DNA of 22,057 nucleotides. Origin: JAKAFX01 sp043196285. Its GTDB lineage: Archaea; Thermoplasmatota; Thermoplasmata; Thermoplasmatales; Thermoplasmataceae. The stretch lies in assembly GCA_043196285.1 (NCBI GenBank), contig JBBYJL010000018.1, positions 1-22,057 of the forward strand. Reading direction: 5' to 3'. Positions 1-6,719 of this stretch are shown one piece after another; within the stretch, counting starts at the first letter, position 1; each line of letters starts with the position of its first letter. Below the pieces are notes generated by a model, which worked only from the letters and a program-made list of their open reading frames with translations, was not told the DNA's origin and ran no database searches. The position numbers were made by a program, and so were the translations under genes.

Positions 1-909
1 GTGTATTTCGGGTTGACGTAAATCACATTTTTATTAGTATCCTGTGCCTTGTATTCCATGAATCTCTCAAGCTGATCTGGAGGCCATGAAGTGAGTTTTC
101 TGTTAAACTTTTTCCATTGCCCTTCCTCCGCATCTTTGATGATTCCAATTTCTCAAGTGCTATTACATCAAAAGCAAGATTCACGACCTGTTTTGATATC
201 ACATGATTTGTGTTTAGCACAAACAGTCTCTCTCTTCCGCTCAATTCCATTGATTTCCTGTGAGCAGAACAAGTGCCCACGTGCTGTAGTTTTGCCTTGT
301 TCTGTTGATATCTTCCCTTGACATTTCTCAATTTTCTGGAATCAAAGAACATGTTGTTGGACAATACAGCTATGTTCTTAATTCCCCTATCTATTCCTAT
401 CACTTTCACATCTTTATTTTCTTTTTTGTTCATCTCCATATCAGGCATTTCCACCTGAACCATTATGAACGCTCTCTTATGTTTCTCATCTGCGGTAAGT
501 TGCGCATTGGTATATTCCCTCTATATTTATCGATCAATGAAGAGTGTGTCATGGGAAACACCAATCGCCCCGCAGTTGTTGTAAGAGATATTGTGTGCGA
601 ATCAGGATAGAATTTGAATGTCCCTGCATCATATCGTATGGTCAAAGATTTTTCATGTGGTTTTGTTTCAAGCTCCGTTCGTTTTAGAATTTCTGAAACC
701 ATATCTCTTGCTGTCTGTACAAGAGCAGAAGGTAGTGTTGGTATTTCCTCCCTAACAGTTTTGTATGTTTCCCTATTCAACTTGTTCTTATTGAATGTTC
801 GTGCAGAAAAACCCTAGTCCAGAACTTTCCGACATGCTTCCTTGAACTGTTTCCCTGTCTCTACCAGGGATTTGTCGTAGGGAAGTTTCAGTTTAATAGT
901 CCTGAACGT
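1..909 (-). pseudogene. tnpB: Decayed IS200/IS605-type tnpB (IS1341-like), 5' end intact in extent, 3' end cut by window edge
   Basis: Translation of this strand gives a TnpB-like protein broken in several places. The expected N-terminus (FRTIKLKLPYDKSL) begins right after an ACG at 907-909 where an ATG would be expected, so the start codon seems lost. A TAG stop interrupts it at 814-816 (between VLD and GFSARTF). The segment 463-780 ends after DKYRGN; one missing G near 517-519 restores the reading to EYTNAQLTADEKHKRAF. The next segment holds the RuvC-like motifs GIDRG (Asp about 389-391) and ALEKLES (Glu). A missing A in the homopolymer 109-113 shifts the frame again; the corrected frame continues to FMEYKAQDTNKNVIYVNPKY at the window start, where the zinc ribbon would follow. 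TnpB is an RNA-guided nuclease of IS605-type transposons; this copy cannot be made. No tnpA partner is visible. Family call is firm; lesions could include sequencing errors in the homopolymers. Confidence 0.85.
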
Positions 910-956
910 TGTTTAATAGATCGCACAGTAGTTTAGAATGTTTCACTCGCTCACAT

Positions 957-975
957 CCTCTCCCTATCGGAAGGG
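957..975 (-). repeat. Small hairpin upstream of the tnpB remnant, possible left-end structure of the element
   Basis: The stretch contains CCCT-ATCGGA-AGGG, a short stem-loop about 50-60 nt upstream of the lost tnpB start. IS200/IS605-type elements carry subterminal imperfect hairpins recognised by TnpA, so this may be the left end of the element. The exact boundary cannot be placed without comparing other copies. Confidence 0.35.
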
Positions 976-1021
976 ATTTTTAGACTCAAATAGATAAAAT
1001 GGGCTGTAGTTCTTGTCACGC

Positions 1022-1906
1022 TCATTCATTTTTATCCATTTTCATCAAATCAGACCACCTTTGGTCGACATCCTTCTGGATTTCCTCTTTCTCTTCTGCC
1101 TGGAGATGTGCGAACCTGCTTTGGGCATCAAGGTATTCACTCACCGGTATGGTTTTTGATGGTTTGTTTAGGGAAAATTTCCCATTTATATATTCAAAGA
1201 GAGGAAATATTCTGGACTGGACAGCAAGCCTTGATATTTCCACCGTTTTTTCCGGTGGGTAGTACCAGCCTGTTGGGCATGGTGCCAGTATCTGAATGAA
1301 TTTGGGACCGTGTACCGCCTTGGCGTTGTTGATCTTCCTGATCAGATCTTCCGGATATGCTATGGTCGCGGTGGCAACATATGGGACCTTCTGGGCAATC
1401 ATAAGGTCTGCCACAACCTTCTTCTTCTGTTTCTTGAAGTTCCTGTCCTTACCTATGGGCGTCGTGGTAGTTTCTGCACCAAAGGGTGTGCTCCCGGACC
1501 TCTGCACCCCGGTGTTCATGTAACCCTCGTTATCATACATTATGTAGAATACGTTGTGCCCTCTTTCCATTGCGCCGCTCAGGGACTGCAGTCCTATGTC
1601 GGCTGTTCCACCGTCCCCTGCGAAACCTACTACATTGAAGTCCTCCTTCCCTTGGATATCGAGAGCCTCGCGAAGCCCTGAAATTGAAGCGCCTGTGGCC
1701 GCGAAGGGAGTATAGACCATCGGGACATCTAAGGTCCTGTTTGGCATTGCACCGGGTATCACTGCCCAGCAGCATGCTGGAACCGAGACCACTGTATTCT
1801 TTCCCATCGCCTTGAGTGTGAATCTCATGGCAAGTGTAGCTCCGCACCCATGGCAAGCTGTATGACCCGGTTCCATGAGCTCAACCTTGGGTATCGAGAA
1901 AGGCAT
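1022..1906 (-). CDS. porB: 2-oxoacid:ferredoxin oxidoreductase, beta subunit (TPP-binding), probably pyruvate type
   Basis: Beta subunit of the CoA-acylating pyruvate (or 2-ketoisovalerate):ferredoxin oxidoreductase, carrying thiamine pyrophosphate and the proximal 4Fe-4S cluster. The N-terminus has GHTACHGCGA, followed by the paired cysteines of PACCWAV and, later, LAPCPTGW, as expected for cluster ligands. The TPP motif is GDGGTADIGLQSLSGA with downstream DNEGYMNTGVQRS. Length is 294 residues, normal for the family. I place the start at ATG 1906 rather than the in-frame ATG at 1927, because a perfect AGGAGGTGA (1912-1920) lies 5 nt upstream of it and the upstream gene ends at 1908, leaving a 1-nt gap. 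Last gene of a gamma-delta-alpha-beta operon. Substrate (pyruvate versus branched-chain oxoacid) cannot be settled from sequence alone. Confidence 0.93.
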   Translation of the reverse strand: MPFSIPKVELMEPGHTACHGCGATLAMRFTLKAMGKNTVVSVPACCWAVIPGAMPNRTLDVPMVYTPFAATGASISGLREALDIQGKEDFNVVGFAGDGGTADIGLQSLSGAMERGHNVFYIMYDNEGYMNTGVQRSGSTPFGAETTTTPIGKDRNFKKQKKKVVADLMIAQKVPYVATATIAYPEDLIRKINNAKAVHGPKFIQILAPCPTGWYYPPEKTVEISRLAVQSRIFPLFEYINGKFSLNKPSKTIPVSEYLDAQSRFAHLQAEEKEEIQKDVDQRWSDLMKMDKNE

Positions 1907-1907
1907 T

Positions 1908-3098
1908 TTAGTCACCTCCTCTGACATTGATCCAGTATTTCCCTGGCTTGCCAGTCCTCAGAGTGTTGATCATCCCCTCTATCTGTTCAATCCTCACATC
2001 CCTGCCACCGATGCCTGCGGTGAATCCATAAAGAGGTATGCTTGATCTTCCATACAGGGAGCTTGCAACCTCGATATATGTGTTTCCACCGGTGCCGAAA
2101 GAGACCGATCTGTCCAGAATGCCCAGCCCCTTAAGGTTTCTTGTTGCCTTAAAGATTTCATTCTCAGGGAACGGCCTGTAAAATCTTACCCTAATAAGGC
2201 CTACCTTCTGACCCTTTTCCCTCATCTTCTGAACGACATACTTTCCTGTGGATGCCAGGCTTCCGGACGCTATGATGGCATAATCAGCATCTTCCATCAT
2301 ATATTTCTCGATGACGCCGGAATAGTCTCTTCCAAATGAATCTGCAAAATCTGCTGTTACCTTCTTTATGACATTCTCAGATTTTATCATTGAGTCGCAC
2401 ATATCCTTCTTCAGTTCCATGAATGGACCGTCGGGAGTAGAATACGATCCATATCCTTTAGGATGATCTGTATCAATGCTGAAGTCAAGGTCGAGCTCGG
2501 GCAGAAATTCGTCCACTGCCTTCTGATCAGGTATGCTTACAGGTTCCGAAGTGTGGGATAGCACAAAAGCATCCTCCATACTCATCAGAGGTAGAAGAAT
2601 ATCACTGTTTTCTGCGATCTTGTATCCCATCAGTATGGTATCAAGTGCCTCCTGGTTGGATTCACAGTAGACCTGCATCCATCCCGTGTCCTTCTGACTC
2701 ATGGTATCTGATTGATCGCTCCATATGTTCCATGGTGGCCCAATAGCTCGATTTACGACACTCATTACCAGTGGAAGCCTCTGCCCCGCTGCCCAGTGAA
2801 GCATTTCATGCATGTAGAGCAGACCCTGCGAACTTGTGGCCGTATAGGACCTGACACCGGCAATCTCACTCGACATTATGGCAGCCATTGCGCTGTGCTC
2901 ACTCTCAACCTCAACGTATCTGGAATCAAGCTCCCTGTTGGCAATCATGGTTGCCAGTTTCTCGACTATGGTAGTCTGAGGCGTTATCGGGTAGGCTGAA
3001 ATGAATTTCACTCTTGCAAGTTTTACACCCACTGCCACAGCTTCGTTACCTGTCATTATCGCATCATATTTCTGGACTGTACTGATCAATTCACTCAT
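1908..3098 (-). CDS. porA: 2-oxoacid:ferredoxin oxidoreductase, alpha subunit
   Basis: Alpha subunit of the ferredoxin-dependent 2-oxoacid oxidoreductase; with beta it forms the TPP active site. The N-terminal domain shows KFISAYPITPQTTIVEKLA and the VEVESEHSAMAAIMSSEIAG segment typical of domain I, followed by TATSSQGLLYMHEMLHWAAG and RLPLVMSVVNRAIGPPWNIW, a hallmark of pyruvate-type enzymes. Around residues 270-370 the transketolase C-terminal-like domain (DYAIIASGSLASTGKYVV, then VGLIRVRFYRPFPENEI) is visible. At 396 residues it has the usual length. The start ATG 3098 overlaps the end of the delta gene by 8 nt, and the stop leaves 1 nt before porB, so translation is probably coupled. Pyruvate is the likeliest substrate; 2-ketoisovalerate cannot be excluded. 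Confidence 0.93.
   Translation of the reverse strand: MSELISTVQKYDAIMTGNEAVAVGVKLARVKFISAYPITPQTTIVEKLATMIANRELDSRYVEVESEHSAMAAIMSSEIAGVRSYTATSSQGLLYMHEMLHWAAGQRLPLVMSVVNRAIGPPWNIWSDQSDTMSQKDTGWMQVYCESNQEALDTILMGYKIAENSDILLPLMSMEDAFVLSHTSEPVSIPDQKAVDEFLPELDLDFSIDTDHPKGYGSYSTPDGPFMELKKDMCDSMIKSENVIKKVTADFADSFGRDYSGVIEKYMMEDADYAIIASGSLASTGKYVVQKMREKGQKVGLIRVRFYRPFPENEIFKATRNLKGLGILDRSVSFGTGGNTYIEVASSLYGRSSIPLYGFTAGIGGRDVRIEQIEGMINTLRTGKPGKYWINVRGGD
1912..1920 (-). promoter_or_regulatory. Strong Shine-Dalgarno that decides the porB start
   Basis: AGGAGGTGA on the minus strand, complementary to the archaeal 16S rRNA 3' end, 5 nt before ATG 1906 and embedded in the last codons of the alpha-subunit gene. 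An upstream ATG at 1927 has no comparable site. Confidence 0.85.
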
Positions 3099-3390
3099 TC
3101 CCTTCCATTACCATTTCTATGGACTTCTCTGGACATTCATTTGCGCATATGCCGCATCCCTTGCAGTAATCGTAGTCTATGACAGGAACTTCCAGTGATG
3201 CAATCCTGGGGTTTGGTGACGGAAAATCTGAGTGTTCCAGATAGTAGATTGCATTGTCCGGACAGAATTTCCAGCATATCATGCAGCGTATGCATGTTTC
3301 ATAGTTCAACACGGGTTTCTGAGTTCTCCAGGAATCAGTCTTGTTTGCTCTGGAACTTGTCTCTGCAATCGGCAAAAGAACCATGATCAT
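3091..3390 (-). CDS. porD: 2-oxoacid:ferredoxin oxidoreductase, delta subunit (2x[4Fe-4S] ferredoxin-like)
   Basis: Small 99-residue ferredoxin-like subunit that passes electrons from the TPP/proximal cluster to soluble ferredoxin. Two complete cluster-binding motifs are present: CIRCMICWKFCP around residues 35-46 and CKGCGICANECP around residues 76-87, both of the CxxCxxCxxxCP form. The gene overlaps the gamma gene by 4 nt (ATGA) and the alpha gene by 8 nt. Either ATG 3390 or ATG 3384 (third codon) could start translation; a G-rich stretch GGGGGATGAT immediately precedes the second. Function is inferred from motifs plus operon position and is secure. Confidence 0.93.
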   Translation of the reverse strand: MIMVLLPIAETSSRANKTDSWRTQKPVLNYETCIRCMICWKFCPDNAIYYLEHSDFPSPNPRIASLEVPVIDYDYCKGCGICANECPEKSIEMVMEGNE

Positions 3391-3935
3391 CCCCCCATCC
3401 TCAATGAATCATAAGCATCCTTGACTGCTTCAGCATTTATTTCCTGCTTCCTTGGTGAACTCTGTATTGTAGCGTCAATCACGCTTTCAAGCGATACGAT
3501 ACTGGTTGCTTTTGCAAATGCACCCAGCATTGCGGTGTTAATTATCGGGTTTGCGGCATTTCCCAGTCCAAGGTTAACTGCTATTGAGGTCGCATCTACT
3601 GTAAATGTTCTGCGGGGAAGTTTGAACTCACCAGGGTCTTTCCTGGAGTTTATGATGAATATACCACTATCCTTGATTCCTTCGGTAACCCCTCCTTTAT
3701 ACAGAACGTACGGATCAAGAATGACCACTATGTCAGGTGTGTATATCTGCGTCTTGATCATAATTGGGTCTTTATCTATCCGTGTGAAAGCAGTTACTGG
3801 AGCTCCTCTTCTCTCCGTACCAAAAAACGGAAACGACACGGCATAATTTCCCTCGTCGAATGCAGCCAACGCAAGGATCTTGGATGCAGTGACAGCTCCT
3901 TGTCCGCCTCTTCCGTGAAACCTTATCTCAAACAT
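3387..3935 (-). CDS. porG: 2-oxoacid:ferredoxin oxidoreductase, gamma subunit
   Basis: Gamma subunit of the four-subunit archaeal 2-oxoacid:ferredoxin oxidoreductase, 182 residues. The N-terminal RFHGRGGQGAVTASKILA is the glycine-rich signature of the family, followed by FPFFGTERRGAPVTAF, also diagnostic. It is the first gene of the operon. A near-consensus TATA box (3965-3974, minus strand) is centred about 35 nt from the ATG at 3935, predicting a very short leader. The gene order gamma-delta-alpha-beta is the common archaeal one and shows that the operon is complete in this window. Confidence 0.93.
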   Translation of the reverse strand: MFEIRFHGRGGQGAVTASKILALAAFDEGNYAVSFPFFGTERRGAPVTAFTRIDKDPIMIKTQIYTPDIVVILDPYVLYKGGVTEGIKDSGIFIINSRKDPGEFKLPRRTFTVDATSIAVNLGLGNAANPIINTAMLGAFAKATSIVSLESVIDATIQSSPRKQEINAEAVKDAYDSLRMGG

Positions 3936-4246
3936 TATTTCACATTTTCATTACTTTCTCATAGTATTTATAAACAATCCCTAACAAATTCACTGTATTT
4001 TTATTGAAAGTGCTTATTTTACTAAGATTGGATCTCTTCAAAAAAAGATATTTCTTATAAAATCGAACGCCAATAAATTATTTAGACAGAAAGCAATTAC
4101 TTTTTTCACAAATTAGAATATCTTTAATAATCCATCACACAGAATCGGGTAAATGATGATCTTCTCGTTTTATACGATGCTTTTGTCGCAATCTTATTAA
4201 TAAATTCCTTCGACAGGTTATTACCTCTGATTGTGATTTGACTATC
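3936..4246. other. AT-rich divergent intergenic region
   Basis: The region separates the por operon (-) from the YbjN-like gene (+). It contains the por TATA box near its left end and a TTATTAATAAAT stretch (about 4195-4206) that can serve the plus-strand gene. No convincing coding sequence or RNA was seen. A run of short A and T tracts between 4000 and 4130 has no recognisable motif. Confidence 0.5.
3965..3974 (-). promoter_or_regulatory. TATA box of the por operon
   Basis: TTTATAAATA on the minus strand, about 30 nt upstream of the gamma-subunit ATG at 3935. Matches the archaeal TATA consensus and predicts a transcript with only a few leader bases. Confidence 0.65.
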
Positions 4247-4867
4247 ATGGTCAATGTCGAGAATCTCAAGCAGACCATTGTCAGCTGGCTTTCCAGTGGA
4301 AAAGAGGATGCAAAAACGCTCATAGATCTTAAGTGGAAATTAAAATGGGACAGATGGCACTTGATTCTTGAGAATGAAAGGATTCCATTCAACTTTCTCA
4401 TAGGGTTTCATGAGGAAGCTCTGCATATCACTCTGGATACCGATATGGAGACCGCGGTGATGGATACCCAGCAGAGACTTGCCATTTACAGGGTTTTGCT
4501 TATACTGAACCAGAGGATTGATCTTGCAAAGTTCATGCTCTTTGGTATAAACGAAGAGGTCATTGTCAGAGTTGACCTGGCGATCGATTCTCTTTCCAGG
4601 GAAGAGCTTAATCTTTCCATGAACATATTGCTTTCCTCACTTTACCTGATGGTCAGTACCCTTAACCTAGAGGAAGAGATGCAGAACCTTGTCAGGGAAA
4701 GGATGCTGATGATGATACAGGACTTGATATCTCGGGGAAAGAGCCGGGATGACATACTGCAGTTCATGACCAAAAACCTTGGAATTAATGTCCAGGATGC
4801 AGAGAAAATACTGGATCAGATTATACCGCAACCCAAGAACAACCAGCAGGATTCAATGTATGGATAA
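4247..4867 (+). CDS. YbjN-like / type III chaperone-like fold protein, function unknown
   Basis: A 206-residue soluble protein. The N-terminal half alternates short strands and helices (LKWKLKWDRWHLILENERIP, then ALHITLDTDM), followed by a long helix and strand block (RLAIYRVLLILNQRIDLAKF, then VIVRVDLAIDSLSREELN) that resembles the YbjN/Tir-chaperone fold. The C-terminal about 50 residues (SRDDILQFMTKNLGINVQDA) look like a small helical UBA-type module. This is a fold impression without a catalytic motif, so no activity is claimed. I prefer ATG 4247 over an in-frame TTG at 4238. It is transcribed away from the por operon and stands alone. There is no signal peptide and no membrane segment. 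Confidence 0.75.
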   Translation: MVNVENLKQTIVSWLSSGKEDAKTLIDLKWKLKWDRWHLILENERIPFNFLIGFHEEALHITLDTDMETAVMDTQQRLAIYRVLLILNQRIDLAKFMLFGINEEVIVRVDLAIDSLSREELNLSMNILLSSLYLMVSTLNLEEEMQNLVRERMLMMIQDLISRGKSRDDILQFMTKNLGINVQDAEKILDQIIPQPKNNQQDSMYG

Positions 4868-5248
4868 ACTGTCCTGCTATAATAAGGCCCAGGCAGAGTT
4901 TTGAAGAAACCGGCTACTTATCTTTAATCTGTTCAAGAGTACGCCAACACTTGGCAAATCTTAATGTTGCAAAAAATTGCCTAGAGTTGACTCCTGCTAT
5001 ATGAAATAGTCGCGTTCCATTATCTATCGTGACCGCTTGCACTATAGTCAATTATCTGGAACATTATCTCCTTAAAGGAAGTGAAATCCTGGCTGAACAA
5101 CAGAATTGTATGATTTATGATGCTTACGTCAGGATATTCCTGCCCAAGAAAAATTCATGAACATGAACCGATCAATCACAAAGATAATTATTGTACCTTG
5201 TTAACTAGATTGCAACTCGATCCAGGCAAGTTAGGGGAGATTTATCCG
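4868..5248. other. Gene-free stretch, nothing recognised
   Basis: No reading frame on either strand carries a recognisable domain. A 66-codon plus-strand frame at 5117-5317 overlaps the better-supported small zinc-ribbon gene in antisense and was not accepted. The stretch could be decayed coding sequence or an untranslated or RNA region; nothing in it decides this. Confidence 0.4.
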
Positions 5249-5374
5249 TTAAGTTGGTTGGTAGTTGTGGAAACCTCCAGCCGGGCATTCTCCATATTGA
5301 CCGGTACTCGGTGGTGAAACAGACTTCACTGATTTTCCGCATTTTGTGCATACCCAAACTTTTTCCTCTGACAC
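5249..5374 (-). CDS. 41-residue zinc-ribbon protein, function unknown
   Basis: Very small gene starting with GTG at 5372-5374 and ending with TAA at 5249-5251. The product begins MSEEKVWVCTKCGKSVKSVS and ends GQYGECPAGGFHNYQPT. It has a CxxC knuckle (VCTKCG, residues 9 and 12) and a second half-site made of a Cys in GECP and the His of GGFHNY, giving a Cys3His or Cys4-like zinc site. The pattern CxxCG...S.PS...C...GFH.W/Y resembles small uncharacterised zinc-ribbon proteins found in bacteria and archaea. A TATA-like AATATAAGTTTATT (5397-5410) is centred about 30 nt before the GTG, so a leaderless mRNA is predicted. Promoter, start and zinc motif together make it more likely real than chance. 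Role unknown. Confidence 0.7.
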   Translation of the reverse strand: MSEEKVWVCTKCGKSVKSVSPPSTGQYGECPAGGFHNYQPT

Positions 5375-5396
5375 TATAATATAATGCTTTTACGGC

Positions 5397-5410
5397 AATA
5401 AACTTATATT
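5397..5410 (-). promoter_or_regulatory. TATA-like promoter of the 41-residue zinc-ribbon gene
   Basis: AATATAAGTTTATT on the minus strand, centred about 30 nt upstream of the GTG start at 5374; spacing fits a leaderless transcript. Confidence 0.55.
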
Positions 5411-5544
5411 CTATTGATTTAATTTTCCTTCTCTTCTCTATTCCTCTGCTACTCCAAAAATCTCATTCACAGCAAAATTTGGTTATTTAGACTGGTTATT
5501 CTCAAAATTTAAATGGTGGGAAAGACCTGAAAATTATGATGTAG

Positions 5545-6216
5545 TCAATAGTAAGGATAAAACTCTCTCTCTGGTTCACATTGTACCCTGTCGGAGGTTA
5601 AAGGAGTTCCATGGAAAGTACATTTCCTCCGCGTACTTCCTTTTCTTTCATAAACTTCGCCGACAATTTCGATCTCGTATTTACCTTCTGAGTCTGGCTC
5701 AATTGTTATTTCCCCGGCCACAAATTCTCCCGCTTCTCTCTTTGGATATACTAATCTGTCAACCCTTCTCTGGAATATGAGCTCATTGGATGCTGTCACG
5801 TTTGAACTTGTAACCTCTCCCCAGGCATCATGCTTTATTTTCACGTTACCCTGATTACACTTAACTTTTGCTAATATCAGGATGTCTTGTCCGGGCTCAT
5901 ATCCTAAGTTCCTCAGGATGATTGGGAAGATCCGTTTTCCAGATTCCCTGCTCAGCAATTTTGGATTGGGCCTGCTGTGAAAAAATACCTTGGGCATCCT
6001 GCTCCTTGTCTGGATCTCCTGAGCAACAACGATTCCCATACCGGTTAACCCTGACAGAAATCCTCCAACAAGCAGAAGGAAGTAACTCTGCATTGTTTCA
6101 AAATAGAAAAATCCTGAGAGAACGGTCGCAACTGTCAAACTGCCAAAAGTAATGAAATAAACGGAATATGCCTTAATTTTCATCTCGTGATTTGAGTTCT
6201 TGTTTGCCCTTACCAT
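5545..6216 (-). CDS. Two-helix membrane protein with an extramembrane beta-rich domain, function unknown
   Basis: 223 residues. Two hydrophobic segments lie near the N-terminus: about residues 17-38 (VYFITFGSLTVATVLSGFFY) and 44-66 (SYFLLLVGGFLSGLTGMGIV). The remaining about 155 residues are hydrophilic and rich in predicted beta strands (ILILAKVKCNQGNVKIKHDA, then GEITIEPDSEGKYEIEIVGE), suggesting an immunoglobulin-like or other beta-sandwich domain. The basic, lysine- and arginine-rich N-terminus (MVRANKNSNHEMKIK) suggests that both termini face the cytoplasm. ATG 6216 is preceded by AAGGT with 5-nt spacing; ATG 6183 is an alternative. A TATA-like site lies about 58 nt upstream and a strong inverted repeat further up. 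I do not recognise the family. Confidence 0.75.
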   Translation of the reverse strand: MVRANKNSNHEMKIKAYSVYFITFGSLTVATVLSGFFYFETMQSYFLLLVGGFLSGLTGMGIVVAQEIQTRSRMPKVFFHSRPNPKLLSRESGKRIFPIILRNLGYEPGQDILILAKVKCNQGNVKIKHDAWGEVTSSNVTASNELIFQRRVDRLVYPKREAGEFVAGEITIEPDSEGKYEIEIVGEVYERKGSTRRKCTFHGTPLTSDRVQCEPEREFYPYY

Positions 6217-6270
6217 TATTTACCTTACTACAGCGTCTAATAGCTTTTGTACCTCAATCGTTTTCGAGGA

Positions 6271-6278
6271 TATAAAAC
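6271..6278 (-). promoter_or_regulatory. TATA-like element for the membrane-protein gene at 5545-6216
   Basis: GTTTTATA on the minus strand, centred about 58 nt upstream of ATG 6216, predicting a leader of about 30 nt. This agrees with the Shine-Dalgarno-like AAGGT before the start. Confidence 0.45.
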
Positions 6279-6297
6279 AAAATTTTTTTTGGTTCTC

Positions 6298-6322
6298 TTC
6301 AGTTTATTGTTGATAAACTGAA
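6298..6322. repeat. Perfect 10-bp inverted repeat with 5-nt loop
   Basis: TTCAGTTTAT-TGTTG-ATAAACTGAA. It lies between the tRNA-Trp 3' end and the TATA box of the next minus-strand gene, about 20 bp upstream of that TATA. It could be a regulator-binding site, or a hairpin at the end of the tRNA transcript. No T-tract follows it on the minus strand (an A-run does), so an intrinsic terminator is unlikely. Confidence 0.6.
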
Positions 6323-6372
6323 ACCTCATGCAACCAGACAAATGATTTTCAGCGGGATTCCGACGTAACCGA

Positions 6373-6513
6373 TGGGAGCACTGGGATTTGAACCCAGATC
6401 TACGGGTCTCTTCCTGGTTCATAGTTCCAGTCACTCATCATGAAATCAGCTGACCTGTAGCTAATCAAAACCTGACTGGAGCCCGTTAGGATACCTGACT
6501 ACCCCATGCTCCC
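6373..6513 (-). tRNA. tRNA-Trp (CCA anticodon) with a 68-nt intron
   Basis: The gene reads from GGGAGCA (6513-6507) to TGCTCCC (6380-6374) plus discriminator A at 6373; no CCA is encoded. Exon 1 is 6476-6513 and exon 2 is 6373-6407, giving a 73-nt mature tRNA. The anticodon stem is ACGGG/CCCGU, the loop is C-U-CCA-G-A with CCA at 6477-6479, and the T arm is CTGGG-TTCAAAT-CCCAG. The intron (6408-6475) sits at the canonical 37/38 position. Its excision would use the archaeal tRNA splicing endonuclease. A TATA-like element at 6555-6566 lies upstream. Confidence 0.93.
6408..6475 (-). ncRNA. Box C/D methylation guide RNA inside the tRNA-Trp intron
   Basis: In intron order the elements are box C-like UUGAUUA (intron nt 8-14), a 12-nt guide, box D' CUGA (27-30), the spacer UUUC, box C' AUGAUGA (35-41), a second 12-nt guide and box D-like AUGA (54-57). 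Both guides have the standard 12-nt length. By the box D + 5 rule, the second guide (UGACUGGA) pairs perfectly with UCCAGUCA across the 5' splice site and puts C34 opposite the catalytic position. The first guide (CUACAGGU) pairs with ACCCGUAG of exon 2 with one A-C mismatch and selects C39. Known euryarchaeal tRNA-Trp introns guide methylation at positions 34 and 39 in this way. Box D and box C are slightly degenerate. Confidence 0.82.
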
Positions 6514-6554
6514 TTCTGCCACTGACACAGTAGCAGGAAGTCTACATAATTTCG

Positions 6555-6566
6555 CATTATATGTAT
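6555..6566 (-). promoter_or_regulatory. TATA-like element for tRNA-Trp
   Basis: ATACATATAATG on the minus strand, about 47 nt upstream of the tRNA 5' end, predicting a leader of about 20 nt to be removed by RNase P. A second AT-rich candidate lies closer, at about 6544-6550. Confidence 0.4.
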
Positions 6567-6719
6567 TTTGTTAACCTCGTTAGAACTATGAATCCGTTCC
6601 ATGGAATTTTTGCCAATCGATTCTCTAACAGGATCTGGCACTGTCCTTTGGTCGCCATTGATCTGATTTCTCACTGGATTGACAATGATTTGTGGCCACG
6701 GCTGGAAATTGTTATTGCA

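Noticed and set aside
5117..5317. 66-codon plus-strand frame in the gene-poor region
   Set aside because: It overlaps in antisense the zinc-ribbon gene that has conserved Cys/His pattern and promoter; the frame itself shows no motif.
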